Part shown: piece after piece, positions 31,865-41,089 of the stretch | Layout: each line of letters begins with the position of its first letter | Numbering within the stretch: position 1 is the stretch's first letter | Source of the DNA: an uncultured Lachnospiraceae bacterium | GTDB lineage: Bacteria > Bacillota > Clostridia > Lachnospirales > Lachnospiraceae | Assembly: GCA_948441955.1 (NCBI GenBank) | Contig: CAOJQZ010000002.1 | Location: 1-64,000, forward strand | DNA length: 64,000 bases | Direction: 5' to 3' | Notes under the pieces: generated by a model | Told to the model about the DNA's origin: nothing | The model's input: the letters and a program-made list of their open reading frames with translations, nothing else | Databases searched by the model: none | Translations under genes and position numbers: made by a program

Positions 31865-32030
31865 TGTCGTGCACCCCCATCAAATAAAATAAGTGAATAG
31901 CGCGCAGGCTATCCACTTAGCATATCTGTATCATAAGATCATGACATAAAAACATAATCTTCTCTTACACGATATTGAACCGATAGTCACCCGATTGTGC
32001 TATGGTGAGAGTGGATACTCTGCTTTATTT
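31865..32030 (-). promoter_or_regulatory. L20-type leader of infC-rpmI-rplT (attenuation)
   Basis: The long leader contains TATCCACT (32017-32010), which is complementary to AGTGGATA in the 5' arm of the downstream terminator (31917-31910). Pairing of these two gives an antiterminator that excludes the terminator. Firmicutes infC operons are repressed by L20 binding to such a leader; the sequences here show both alternative structures. The exact L20 site is inferred. Confidence 0.7.
31881..31919 (-). terminator. Attenuator terminator in the infC-rpmI-rplT leader
   Basis: On the minus strand AAGTGGATAGC / GCTATTCACTT (11 pairs, one mismatch) around CTGCGC, then ATTTTATTTG. It lies just before the infC ribosome-binding site, where a regulated terminator is expected. 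Confidence 0.8.
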
Positions 32031-32095
32031 TTCGCTTTCCGCTTTAACTAATCTACCACATCCGAAGTATTCTGTCAACCAAAATTTAAAAATTA

Positions 32096-33943
32096 TCAGG
32101 ACCAGCGGATTTCTCCCTCTACAAGTCTTGCATTACACGAGCTGGTTTCTCTCGTAAGCTGTGACTTTTCGTCTCCCACAGAAAGTGAAACTCCCGGATA
32201 TGCAATCTGGCACCGGAGCCTGATGCCTCCCTGTTTTTCCAGCTTATCTTTTATTCTTTCCATATCCTGTTCAAACCGATTCATTTTCATGCCGTTCACA
32301 GAAAGATCCAGCCGTATCTTATTCATGCGCGTTGTTCTTGAAGGACTTTCCGGCTGTTTTTCCAGCTTCGCCATCTCCTTTTTTAAATCCTCGTTTTCCT
32401 TCACAAGAAGCTTTTTCTCAAATTCTGCACAGGGCTGTCCCCCAAGCTTAACAACCGTCGGGCTTCCTGACTTGGAGCCCACAATTTTTGCCTCCATTCC
32501 CCGGGCTGCGCGAAGCTTTCCGCCGATTACCACTCCCTTGCCGGTGCAGACCTTGATCTCTCCGTCACAGTATACGTCGCTGTGGAGGATGCAGTCTGTA
32601 TGCAGGTTCCCTTTGGTATGGACAATACTGTTCTCCAGATATTTTGCATAAATATCGCGGTGTGCCTTCACAACCGAATCCCGGTCTCCTACAATACCCT
32701 TTACCACAACCAGCTCGCCGCCGGCTTCCACATTCCCTGATTCTACGACGCCGTCTACAGTAATATCTCCCACAGCCCGTACGGTAAAACCGCTGCATAC
32801 GTCTCCTCTGATATGCACATCCCCAAGGAAATTTATGTTTCCCGTATTATAATCTACATTACTGTCAATTTCCATTACAGTCTTTACCTGAAAGCTTCCA
32901 TTATTAAACTCCACATGACCGGCCTGCAGAGCCAGAAGCTTTGTTCCATCCTCGCTGATTTCCGTATTTCTTCCTTTTGGGAGCTTCACTGTTTTGCCAT
33001 CCTTTGCAGAAAGTGTCTGACCCAGAACCGTACTTCCTGTAATTCCTTTTGTAGGCGGAACTGCCTCGCAGATAACATCCCCTTTTTCTGCATTTTGAAT
33101 AAGATTCAAAGAAGCATAATCCACACGATCATGCTCATCTACCTCAAATTTACGCTCAACAACACGAGGGAACGAGTCCACAATATATCCATCCTTCCCC
33201 TGAACTGCTTCTTCGCCTTTTGCCGCTTTTAACATACGGAAATACAATTCCGCGCCGTCAGAAAAATCTGCTGCAAGCTTTTCTGAGATACCGAATGTTA
33301 TTTCTTTTTCCCTCAATGCTTCCATTAGCATCTCCTGATCTGCTTCTTTTCCTCCGCCTACCGGTGGAAATACCATAAGCCATGCCGCCATCTTATCCGA
33401 TGAAAGAAAAACATATGGAAGGGCGTCAAGCACCGGCTCCTCTGGTTTTACCGGCTCCTCTTCCGGCAAAGCTTCCTGGCCTTCCGGATTATCCATAGCC
33501 GCCAAAGCCGCTAAAACATCCAGCTCCCCAGATGCATCTTCCCCCGCCTTTTCCTCCGTCTTTTCCGGCTGCTTGGGAATTGCCTCCTTTAGACGTTTCT
33601 TTGCCTCTTCGTCAAGTTCCCTTTCCAGCCTTTTTAGCTCCTTATCCACCTTATCCTCAGCTACGCCCTCCAGATACAGGCAGAGTCTTTCATGCTCCCC
33701 TGTCTGATCTGTCCATAAATCGTAAAGCCTTATTAATGCATGGTCCCACGGAAGTTCCAGTTCTTTCACACCCGGCGGAGGAAGTGAAGCTTCTTCTTTT
33801 ATTAAATGCTCCGCTGCCTGTCTCTCTGCTTCTGTAACCTGCTCTATGACATCTCCGATTATCTCTTCCGCTGTCTGCTCCTGACCGTCTGCATCCTGTA
33901 CAGAGTTAAACAGCCGGAACAGAAATGAATCTCTTATTCCCAT
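32096..33943 (-). CDS. FapA/DUF342 family protein
   Basis: A protein of about 615 aa. The N-terminal third (about 1-180) is acidic and low-complexity with EEPVKPEEPVLDALP. The centre (about 270-480) is a DUF342 right-handed beta-helix-like region with repeats of the form GDITVDGVVESGNVEAGGEL and GNLHTDCILHSDVYCDGEI. The C-terminal part has a coiled coil (LVKENEDLKKEMAKLEKQ). DUF342/FapA proteins occur in Firmicutes and Vibrio and have been linked to cell-surface or polar assembly, without clear biochemistry. Two ATGs fit (33949, 33943); AGGAGGTGG suits either. No signal peptide. Confidence 0.9.
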   Translation of the reverse strand: MGIRDSFLFRLFNSVQDADGQEQTAEEIIGDVIEQVTEAERQAAEHLIKEEASLPPPGVKELELPWDHALIRLYDLWTDQTGEHERLCLYLEGVAEDKVDKELKRLERELDEEAKKRLKEAIPKQPEKTEEKAGEDASGELDVLAALAAMDNPEGQEALPEEEPVKPEEPVLDALPYVFLSSDKMAAWLMVFPPVGGGKEADQEMLMEALREKEITFGISEKLAADFSDGAELYFRMLKAAKGEEAVQGKDGYIVDSFPRVVERKFEVDEHDRVDYASLNLIQNAEKGDVICEAVPPTKGITGSTVLGQTLSAKDGKTVKLPKGRNTEISEDGTKLLALQAGHVEFNNGSFQVKTVMEIDSNVDYNTGNINFLGDVHIRGDVCSGFTVRAVGDITVDGVVESGNVEAGGELVVVKGIVGDRDSVVKAHRDIYAKYLENSIVHTKGNLHTDCILHSDVYCDGEIKVCTGKGVVIGGKLRAARGMEAKIVGSKSGSPTVVKLGGQPCAEFEKKLLVKENEDLKKEMAKLEKQPESPSRTTRMNKIRLDLSVNGMKMNRFEQDMERIKDKLEKQGGIRLRCQIAYPGVSLSVGDEKSQLTRETSSCNARLVEGEIRWS

Positions 33944-34052
33944 GCACATTCCACCTCCTTTGATACTATATTTATATATTCTATATTATCATTGTATCCT
34001 GTAATAGTGATCTTTAGCAAGCACTAAATTTTCCCTGTCTGAAAAATATATG

Positions 34053-34081
34053 TTGAAAAATATAACTTTTCGTGGGATAAT
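34053..34081 (+). promoter_or_regulatory. Promoter of the SNF-type transporter gene
   Basis: TTGAAA, 17-bp spacer, GATAAT, about 57 bp upstream of the ATG. Confidence 0.6.
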
Positions 34082-34137
34082 ATATTAAATTTGTTCTTTT
34101 TTGGAATGTAGTGATATGGTGAGGAGGATTTTATTTT

Positions 34138-35493
34138 ATGAAGAAAAGAAGCAATTTTACGAGTAAATTAGGCTTCGTTCTGGCAGCGTCCGGTTCGGCA
34201 GTCGGCCTTGGAAATATCTGGAGATTTCCATATCTTGCCGCCAAATACGGCGGGGGAACTTTTCTGCTTATTTACCTGATTCTGGCAGTTACCTTTGGCT
34301 TTACCCTTATGACGGCAGAGATTGCCTTAGGAAGAAAAACCGGCTTAAGTGCAATTGGAGCTTTCAAGTCTCTGGACAGGCGCTTTGGTTTTGTAGGTGT
34401 GCTGGCGTCAGCCGTTCCCATTATTATCTTTCCTTACTACTCCGTTATCGGCGGATGGGTGGTAAAGTATTTTACTGTATTCGTAACCGGAGGCGTAAAG
34501 GATGCTGCGGGGGATACGTATTTTACGGATTTTATAAGCGGAACATTTGAACCGATTGGCTGGTTTTTCGTTTTCATGGCTTTTACGGCAGTCATTGTAT
34601 TATGCGGTGTGGAACAGGGGATCGAAAAGGTAAGTAAAGTCATGATGCCTGTTCTCGTTATTCTTACAATTATCATTGCTGTTTATGGATTAACCCTTGA
34701 CGGAGCAATGGAGGGTGTTGCCTACTATCTTAAACCCCACATGTCTGATGTGTCAGCTGTAACAATCCTTGCCGCTATGGGGCAGCTCTTTTATTCCATG
34801 TCCCTTGCAATGGGTATTATGATTACCTACGGCTCCTATATGAAAAAGGACAATAATCTGGAAAGCTCTGTTCGTCAGATTGAAATTTTTGACACAGGTA
34901 TCGCATTTCTTGCCGGCCTTATGATTATCCCGGCGGTATTTGCGTTCTCCGGCGGAGACAGAAGCGCTCTTAATGCAGGTCCCGGACTTATGTTCATGAC
35001 GCTTCCGAAGGTATTTGACAGTATGAAGTTCGGCGGCGTTATAGGAACCATTTTCTTTGTGCTTGTATTTTTTGCCGCTCTCACCTCAGCAATTTCTCTG
35101 ATGGAAACGATTGTATCTATCTTCCGCGATAAATTTGGGTGGAGCCGTAAGAATACCAGCATCTTTGTAACCGTGCTTTCACTGGCTCTTGGAATTCCGG
35201 CCTCCTTAGGATTTGGCCCGCTGTCCTTCATAAGCTGGATGAATCTGTCTATCCTTGATATTATGGATTTTGTAAGCAACAGTGTGCTGATGCCGATTGT
35301 GGCCTTCTTTACCTGTATCTTTATCGGATTCATTATTAAGCCGAAAACACTGGCAGATGAGGTAAAGGCAACAGACGGAACCTTTAAGGCTGAGGGAATG
35401 TATACGGTTGTTATTAAATGGGTAGCGCCCATATTCCTGGTACTGATATTGGCAAGTTCAGTGGCCAGCGGACTTGGATTTATTACGATATAA
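34138..35493 (+). CDS. Sodium-dependent transporter, neurotransmitter:sodium symporter (SNF) family
   Basis: A 451-aa LeuT-fold symporter. TM1 has the sodium/substrate-site motif KLGFVLAASGSAVGLGNIWRFP, the strongest family mark. About 11-12 membrane helices follow, and SAISLMETIVSIF corresponds to TM8. Bacterial members import amino acids (Leu, Trp, Tyr and others) with Na+. The exact substrate cannot be told. The Shine-Dalgarno AGGAGGA is 10 bp from the ATG, a little long. Confidence 0.95.
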   Translation: MKKRSNFTSKLGFVLAASGSAVGLGNIWRFPYLAAKYGGGTFLLIYLILAVTFGFTLMTAEIALGRKTGLSAIGAFKSLDRRFGFVGVLASAVPIIIFPYYSVIGGWVVKYFTVFVTGGVKDAAGDTYFTDFISGTFEPIGWFFVFMAFTAVIVLCGVEQGIEKVSKVMMPVLVILTIIIAVYGLTLDGAMEGVAYYLKPHMSDVSAVTILAAMGQLFYSMSLAMGIMITYGSYMKKDNNLESSVRQIEIFDTGIAFLAGLMIIPAVFAFSGGDRSALNAGPGLMFMTLPKVFDSMKFGGVIGTIFFVLVFFAALTSAISLMETIVSIFRDKFGWSRKNTSIFVTVLSLALGIPASLGFGPLSFISWMNLSILDIMDFVSNSVLMPIVAFFTCIFIGFIIKPKTLADEVKATDGTFKAEGMYTVVIKWVAPIFLVLILASSVASGLGFITI

Positions 35494-35498
35494 AATGA

Positions 35499-35542
35499 AG
35501 CCCGGAAGACTTTCGGCGTATATGCCTTCTGTCTTTCGGGCT
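35499..35542. terminator. Bidirectional terminator between SNF transporter and B3/B4 gene
   Basis: AGCCCGGAAGAC / GTCTTTCGGGCT (11 of 12 pairs) with an inner CGGCGTATATGCC hairpin. The minus-strand side has TTCATTTTAT after the stem; the plus side is less T-rich. Confidence 0.7.
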
Positions 35543-35547
35543 GATTC

Positions 35548-36216
35548 TTACTCTGCTATCCAGTTCTGTATTTCAGCAGCTCCTGTATATTTTTGAATAT
35601 ATTTTTTTCCGGTTTCCAATGCTCTCTCTAAATCCTTATTATCCGAAAAAGAGTAGATAAGTGTCAGGACTTCCGTGGTGTTTTCAGTTATCATGGCGCG
35701 CTCCGAGTCACTGGTGGAGCTTCCGATGGGGCCGTTTTTATCGGCAATTACAGGAAGGGCATCTATTTTAATTTCCTCTTTTCCGATGCCTTTGTAGGTT
35801 TCTCCCGCCCGCCCGATGCGGAAAGTTATATCATCCTCTATGCATGCTGTGTCGTAGGAACCGACGGAAAAGCCGAATTCTATGGATATGAGATTGTTTG
35901 TATCCACCACGGTATTTACCTCGTAAAGCCCTTTCCCCTGACCGATTCTCCGAATCAGAGCTTCGGAAGAAACACGGTATCTGCTGGGATCTTTTCCAAA
36001 AGCCTTGTAAGCAGCCCTTGCTTCCTTTATATTGGGAATTTCATTCATACCGTAATCGAAAATGGCATCCTTTGCCTTTTTGTATATCTCTTTCTTCAGA
36101 TAGCTCCACATTGCTTCATTTTTCTTCTGTACCCTTACTTTATACTGAAGACAGCCTACACGTACTGAAGGCCATTTTTCTTTCATATCCTTATCTATAA
36201 CTACGTTTTTTTTCAT
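35548..36216 (-). CDS. B3/B4 tRNA-binding domain protein (stand-alone)
   Basis: A 222-aa protein matching the B3/B4 domain of the phenylalanyl-tRNA synthetase beta chain: PNIKEARAAYKAFGKDPSRYR and SSEALIRRIGQGKGLYEVN, then FSVGSYDTACIEDDI and DKNGPIGSSTSDSERAMI. It has no catalytic synthetase domain. Stand-alone B3/B4 proteins are thought to edit or sense misacylated or free amino acids, e.g. as trans-editing factors; the specific function is open. Followed by the DegV gene upstream on the same strand. Confidence 0.9.
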   Translation of the reverse strand: MKKNVVIDKDMKEKWPSVRVGCLQYKVRVQKKNEAMWSYLKKEIYKKAKDAIFDYGMNEIPNIKEARAAYKAFGKDPSRYRVSSEALIRRIGQGKGLYEVNTVVDTNNLISIEFGFSVGSYDTACIEDDITFRIGRAGETYKGIGKEEIKIDALPVIADKNGPIGSSTSDSERAMITENTTEVLTLIYSFSDNKDLERALETGKKYIQKYTGAAEIQNWIAE

Positions 36217-36259
36217 ATTGTTCTGCTCCTTTATCCTATACAGGCACGCATTATTATAT

Positions 36260-37123
36260 CTATCTTTCGCTTCCCATGCAGAATACGGCTACAACTCCCG
36301 GGCCTGTATGACTTCCAATGACTGTACCAATATTATTGATTAAAATATTACCAATTCCCATTTTCTTTCGCACCAGCTCCGCCACATATTCTGCATCTTC
36401 AATACAGTCGCCATGGGTAATCATGATAAGGTCATTTTCATAGCCCTTAAACTGCTCTGCAGAGCGCTCTACAATCTTCTGGAGAGATTTCTTTCTGCCC
36501 CTCTCCTTTCCGATTACCTGAAGCTTCCCCTCATTATCCATATGAATCATAGGCTTGATCTGTACCATGCTTCCAAGAACCGCCGCAGTTTTTGACACCC
36601 GGCCTCCCCTCTGCAGATGATATAGATCGTCAATCGTTACATTATGACAGATATTAAGCTTATGCTCTTCCGCCCATTCAGCCGCTTCCTTCACAGTCAT
36701 TCCTTCGCTTTTGCGCTTCAATACATAATATAAGAGCAGCGCTTCTCCCATACAGGCGCATAAAGTATCTACAACGATAATCTCTCTGTCCGGATATTTT
36801 TCCCTAAGCTCCTCTGCCGCTATTTTCATACTGCTGCAGGTTCCGCTAAGGCCGGAGGAAAAGGCCAGATGGAGAATATCCTTTCCTTCCTTCAAAAAAG
36901 GCTCCAGCGCCTCCTTTGCCTCCTCGGGATTCACCTGGGAGGTCACCGACATCTTTCCCTCCCGTAATTTATCGAAAAATTCCTTTGGCGAAAGCCCCAT
37001 CATGTCCTGATAGGTTTCCCCGTCAATCGTATATTTTAAAGGAACAAAAGGAACATTCCGCTCCCTAAGCCATTCCCTTGGTACATCTACCGTGCTGTTT
37101 ACTGTAACAATATAGTCGTTCAT
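36260..37123 (-). CDS. DegV family fatty-acid-binding protein
   Basis: A 287-aa DegV protein. It has VNSTVDVPREWLRERNVPFVP at the start, the Ser-rich ligand motif SQVNPEEAKEAL and LAFSSGLSGTCSSM, and DLYHLQRGGRVSKTAAVLGS, all typical. DegV/FakB proteins carry fatty acids for phosphorylation by FakA in Firmicutes. No fakA lies in the window. It starts 18 bp downstream of the MATE gene. Confidence 0.94.
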   Translation of the reverse strand: MNDYIVTVNSTVDVPREWLRERNVPFVPLKYTIDGETYQDMMGLSPKEFFDKLREGKMSVTSQVNPEEAKEALEPFLKEGKDILHLAFSSGLSGTCSSMKIAAEELREKYPDREIIVVDTLCACMGEALLLYYVLKRKSEGMTVKEAAEWAEEHKLNICHNVTIDDLYHLQRGGRVSKTAAVLGSMVQIKPMIHMDNEGKLQVIGKERGRKKSLQKIVERSAEQFKGYENDLIMITHGDCIEDAEYVAELVRKKMGIGNILINNIGTVIGSHTGPGVVAVFCMGSER

Positions 37124-37141
37124 ACTACTTAAATCTCCTTC

Positions 37142-38530
37142 CTATATATCTTCACCTATCTTACCACTTTTATCCATCTCACGCAAAATTTTTTTGAACG
37201 TAATGATAAACAATGTACCGGCAGTGGTAACCGATATAACATCTGCAATGGGTTCCGCCCGGTAAATCCCCATAACTCCCATAAATTTCGGCAGAATAAT
37301 CGCAAGAGGTATCAACAGGATTACTTTTCTTAAAAGGGCAATAAACACAGACACCTTCGCCTGACCAAGAGCGACAAAGGTACTTTGGCATGCAGACTGG
37401 ATACCAAAAAATATGTACCCTAAAAAATATACCGGCATCACCTGAGCCGTGAGATTTGCAAGCTCCTCATTGCTGGTAAATATTCCGGCGTAGAGTTCTG
37501 GCGCAACGACTGCTATTCCGCCCAAAATAAACATTGCAGTAAAGGTTGTAACTACCAGCCTTAAAAATGTGCCCTTTACCCTTTCCTTATTTCCTGCGCC
37601 GTAATTGTAGCTGATAATTGGCTGCACACCCTGGGTAATCCCCTGTGCAGGTATGCCGATAAACTGCATAATACTGCTTAAAATGGCCATTGTTCCCACA
37701 TACAGATCGCCGCCGTATTTCTGAAGCCCTGTATTAAGGGTAATGCTTACAAGGCTCTCTGTACTCTGCATAATAAACGGGGACACTCCCAGAGCCCCGA
37801 TTTTTTTGATATATTCTGCCTTAAGCCCAATATTTATTCTTTTTAAACGGATAACACTTTTCTTGGAGGTAAGAAAACGGATTACCCATGCCGCGCTCAC
37901 CGCCTGGGATATGACGGTTGCAATAGCCGCCCCCTTAACCCCAAGCCCCAGTACAAAAATAAATACCGGATCCAGGCAGATATTAAGCACCGCCCCAATC
38001 AGAACCGAAAGCATAGCCGTCCTTGCTGCTCCCTGTCCGCTAATAAAAGTGTTAAGTCCAAGGGCCGCCTGCACAAATATGGTACCCACAAGATAGATTC
38101 CTATATAACCGCTGGCATAGGGAATCGTTACGTCGCTTGCTCCAAAGGCATATAAAATCGGTGTCTTAAAGGCAGAAAAAAACAGCGTCAGAACAACCGA
38201 GAAAAATAAAATAAGTCCTGCTGAATTTCCCAGTATCTGTTCTGCCCTGTCATAATCTTTTCTCCCCAGCTCAATAGAAGCAAGGGGCGCGCCGCCCATT
38301 CCTGCAAATGCGCTGAAAGCCGATATGAGCATGATAATCGGGAATGTTACCCCCACTCCTGTAAGTGCAATATCCCCGTACCCCGCAATATGTCCGATAT
38401 AAATCCTGTCCACAATATTATATAGTATATTAATAAGCTGGGCCGCCACCGAAGGAAGCGCCAGAGAAACCATGAGGCCCCCTAAAGGCGCACTCCCCAG
38501 ACGGTTCTCCCGGGTTTCAATTTCCTGCAT
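37142..38530 (-). CDS. MATE family efflux transporter
   Basis: A 462-aa polytopic membrane protein with 12 helices. The start LGSAPLGGLMVSLALPSVAAQLINILYNIVDRIYIGHI and NTFISGQGAARTAMLSVLIGAVLNICLDPVFIF are standard for the DinF/NorM-like clostridial MATE branch (shown here in parts). It exports cationic or organic compounds using Na+ or H+. The ATG at 38530 has AGGAGG 7 bp upstream; an earlier in-frame ATG at 38575 would put this site inside the gene. Confidence 0.92.
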   Translation of the reverse strand: MQEIETRENRLGSAPLGGLMVSLALPSVAAQLINILYNIVDRIYIGHIAGYGDIALTGVGVTFPIIMLISAFSAFAGMGGAPLASIELGRKDYDRAEQILGNSAGLILFFSVVLTLFFSAFKTPILYAFGASDVTIPYASGYIGIYLVGTIFVQAALGLNTFISGQGAARTAMLSVLIGAVLNICLDPVFIFVLGLGVKGAAIATVISQAVSAAWVIRFLTSKKSVIRLKRINIGLKAEYIKKIGALGVSPFIMQSTESLVSITLNTGLQKYGGDLYVGTMAILSSIMQFIGIPAQGITQGVQPIISYNYGAGNKERVKGTFLRLVVTTFTAMFILGGIAVVAPELYAGIFTSNEELANLTAQVMPVYFLGYIFFGIQSACQSTFVALGQAKVSVFIALLRKVILLIPLAIILPKFMGVMGIYRAEPIADVISVTTAGTLFIITFKKILREMDKSGKIGEDI

Positions 38531-38611
38531 AAAAATTCCTCCTAACATTTTAAGCCTAAAAAGCATTATAGCCAAATTCAGGCAAAATGTAAATCAGAAT
38601 TTTATTATTAC

Positions 38612-39979
38612 TTAATTCAGCTTCACATTCAGGTAATTCCTTCCTGACAGCGTCTTATTGAAACATAGGCTTATGATAATCACTGCACATCCTGCCGCAA
38701 ACCCAAACCAATTAAACAACGCCGTCAATATAAGAAGCTGCAGACGCATAAATTTAAGCGCATACCCCAGTTCAAAATTCGGCTGGGTATAGTTTGCCAC
38801 CGCTACAAAGGCCATATAAAGCATGACCTCACTGTTAAACCACCCGGACTGCACCGAAAACTCTCCCATAACAAGACCTGCAATGACACTAAGCGGCGTG
38901 CTTAACATACTCGGAGTATTCATAGCTGCAAGCCTCAGTCCGTCAATCGCAATTTCCAAAATCAAAAGCTGAAAAATAAGAGGTATATTTACCATATCCT
39001 TTACAGCCACAAAAGCAAATACCTCTGGAAGCCAGTTCAGATTCTGCATAAACAAGAGAAAAACCGGCGTTAAGAACACAGTCATGACCGTAATCAGCAC
39101 CCTTGCGATTTTCAGATAAACATTTGTAAGTGTCGGAAAATAATAATCGTTAGCCTCCTCAATCATGTCAAAAATAGAGGTCGGCAGTATCATGGCTGAC
39201 GGTGAATTGTCCACCAGAATTACAACCTTTCCCTCAAGAAGGCATGCCGTCGCCGTATCTGGTCTTTCTGTAAATTTAAATTTAGGAAAAGGATTGTACC
39301 ATTTCCGCTTAAACAGGCACTCTGCAAGACTCTGCTGGTTCATGCGCAGCGCGTCTGTCTGAATACTCTTAATCCGCTTTGAAACAGTATCAAGAAGCGC
39401 CTTATCTACCCGATCCTTCATATAGCAGATAGCCACATCTGTCCGGGAGCTGTCACCGATTTCCACCATCTCCATGATTAGATGTGGATCCCGGATTCTC
39501 CTTCTCATCATGGCCGTATTAAATACAATCGTCTCCACAAACCCGTCTCTGGAACCCCTAAGAGATTTATCCTTATCCGGTTCCTCCACACTTCTGGCCG
39601 GATAAGTGCGGCAGTCAATGGTAATACACGCCTCATAACCATCAACAAAAAGACAGGTTACCCCTGACAGAAGATTCTTAAGTACCTGGTCAAAATCACC
39701 ATATACATCTACCTCCGCATAAGGAATACACTCTCTTGCAAATTCCGTGGCATCCTTCGGCATATCCTCCTTTGTTACCTTCAGAAAAGAGTCCATAATC
39801 TTAAGCAGAACCTCATCCTTCGTAAACCCGTCTATAAAATAAAACGTTGCCACTCTGCCTCCGATATAAATATCCCTCTGGATAATATCAAAGCTTTCCT
39901 GAACCGGAACGATCTGATTCATGTAAGCAACGCTTTCTTCCCTTAAAGCTGTTATTTTTTTTGTCTCCGGCATATCCAT
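38612..39979 (-). CDS. GerA/SpoVAF family spore germination protein
   Basis: A 455-aa GerA-family protein. The N-terminal half (1-265) is the cytosolic domain with RDIYIGGRVATFYFIDGFTK, FNTAMMRRRIRDPHL and IGDSSRTDVAICYMKDRV. The C-terminal half has 4-5 membrane helices, including MNTPSMLSTPLSVIAGLVMG. In spores GerA A subunits form nutrient receptors, while SpoVAF works with the SpoVA channel. No B or C subunit and no spoVA gene is adjacent; the fit is closer to SpoVAF by its N-terminal sequence. Predicted site: spore inner membrane. Confidence 0.88.
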   Translation of the reverse strand: MDMPETKKITALREESVAYMNQIVPVQESFDIIQRDIYIGGRVATFYFIDGFTKDEVLLKIMDSFLKVTKEDMPKDATEFARECIPYAEVDVYGDFDQVLKNLLSGVTCLFVDGYEACITIDCRTYPARSVEEPDKDKSLRGSRDGFVETIVFNTAMMRRRIRDPHLIMEMVEIGDSSRTDVAICYMKDRVDKALLDTVSKRIKSIQTDALRMNQQSLAECLFKRKWYNPFPKFKFTERPDTATACLLEGKVVILVDNSPSAMILPTSIFDMIEEANDYYFPTLTNVYLKIARVLITVMTVFLTPVFLLFMQNLNWLPEVFAFVAVKDMVNIPLIFQLLILEIAIDGLRLAAMNTPSMLSTPLSVIAGLVMGEFSVQSGWFNSEVMLYMAFVAVANYTQPNFELGYALKFMRLQLLILTALFNWFGFAAGCAVIIISLCFNKTLSGRNYLNVKLN

Positions 39980-40046
39980 TCCTCCATTTTCCTAAATTCC
40001 AAAATCTGCTTAGGAATAGAATGTCCGATTTTGCCAAAAATATGTT

Positions 40047-40080
40047 GGGGACGGGGTATTTTTCATTTTTCCCCGTCCCC
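40047..40080. terminator. GC-rich hairpin between dut and the GerA/SpoVAF gene
   Basis: GGGGACGGGG / CCCCGTCCCC, perfect 10-bp stem with a 14-nt T-rich loop. It lies directly after the dut stop codon. The minus side has no direct T run (CAACATATTTTT). It belongs to a set of related hairpins in this window. Confidence 0.7.
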
Positions 40081-40093
40081 GGTGTTCCCCAGC

Positions 40094-40606
40094 TTATGTC
40101 GTACTCCCGAAGCCCCCGTTTCGCACGTCCGTTACATCATCATCCATGGTAATCCCGTATTCTACAAAGATTCCCTGCATAAATCCCTGCCCTGCATCAA
40201 TCTCCAGCACCTTTTTCTCATTGCTGTCATTGGTAATCTTTGCAAATATATGACCTTCATTATCTGAATAAAAATAATCGCTGTCTATAATCCCTACCGT
40301 ATTATTTAGCTGCAGACGATACTTAAATCCAAGTCCGCTCCTGGGATAGCATTTGAGCACCCAGTTTTCCTGCATCTCCACACGAATACCTGTCGGAACC
40401 TTTACGGTTGCTCCCGGCCTAAGTACAATTGGGAAAGGCGTAAAAAAATCATATCCCGCCGATCCCTTTGTCGCTCTCTTCGGAAGCTTTATCTCATGAT
40501 AAATCTCCCGTATCTCTTCTTCCTCAAGAGGCTCAAAAGTATCTAAAAAGGCCTCCTTAAACTGCCTGTAGCTCACCTTATGAAACTGCCCGATTCTTTT
40601 AGCCAT
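40094..40606 (-). CDS. dut: dUTP diphosphatase
   Basis: A 170-aa trimeric-type dUTPase that hydrolyses dUTP to dUMP and prevents uracil entering DNA. The conserved motifs are KGSAGYDFF (I), PRSGLGFKY (II), NTVGIIDSDY (III, with catalytic Asp), GFMQGIFVEYGI (IV) and the C-terminal GGFGSTT (V). An N-terminal extension of about 45 residues precedes the fold. It overlaps nrdG by 8 bp, placing it in the anaerobic nucleotide reductase operon. Confidence 0.93.
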   Translation of the reverse strand: MAKRIGQFHKVSYRQFKEAFLDTFEPLEEEEIREIYHEIKLPKRATKGSAGYDFFTPFPIVLRPGATVKVPTGIRVEMQENWVLKCYPRSGLGFKYRLQLNNTVGIIDSDYFYSDNEGHIFAKITNDSNEKKVLEIDAGQGFMQGIFVEYGITMDDDVTDVRNGGFGSTT

Positions 40607-41087
40607 GCAGCACCAACTCTCCTATTCTTAATGTATTTTTCACATCTATCACAAACTGATTGGAGCTTCCTTTCCAGTGAAGGGAACTGTCCATTTTATC
40701 CTTTTCAAACTTCCCGTCTACCACAACATCCAGATAATTTACAATCTCAAGCCCCTTTATCTCCTGCCATACATAACCGGTATAAAGCCAGATCGTTTTA
40801 CCCGGATATTTCTTTCGTATCTCCTTCGCAAGAGCTGTCACTCCGGCTATATTTGCCTCATGAAGCGGATCTCCGCCGGAAAAAGTAATGCCGCTTACAT
40901 AATCCTTATCGAGCTCCGTAAAGATCTCCTGCTTTGCCTCCTCGTCAAAAGGAAGTCCCCCTTCAGGAGCCCAGGTAACCGGATTATGGCAGCCCGGACA
41001 GGCGTGAGAACAGCCTGCCACCCACAGAACTACCCGAAGTCCGTCGCCGTTCAGCATATCGTCCTTCGTAATATTATGATAACGCAT
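40599..41087 (-). CDS. nrdG: Anaerobic ribonucleotide reductase activating protein
   Basis: A 162-aa radical SAM enzyme. The CxxxCxxC cluster is in CSHACPGCHNP; GGDPLHEAN and IWLYTGYVWQEI follow. It uses a 4Fe-4S cluster and SAM to make the glycyl radical on NrdD. It starts 2 bp after the end of nrdD. Confidence 0.97.
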   Translation of the reverse strand: MRYHNITKDDMLNGDGLRVVLWVAGCSHACPGCHNPVTWAPEGGLPFDEEAKQEIFTELDKDYVSGITFSGGDPLHEANIAGVTALAKEIRKKYPGKTIWLYTGYVWQEIKGLEIVNYLDVVVDGKFEKDKMDSSLHWKGSSNQFVIDVKNTLRIGELVLHG

Positions 41088-41089
41088 GA

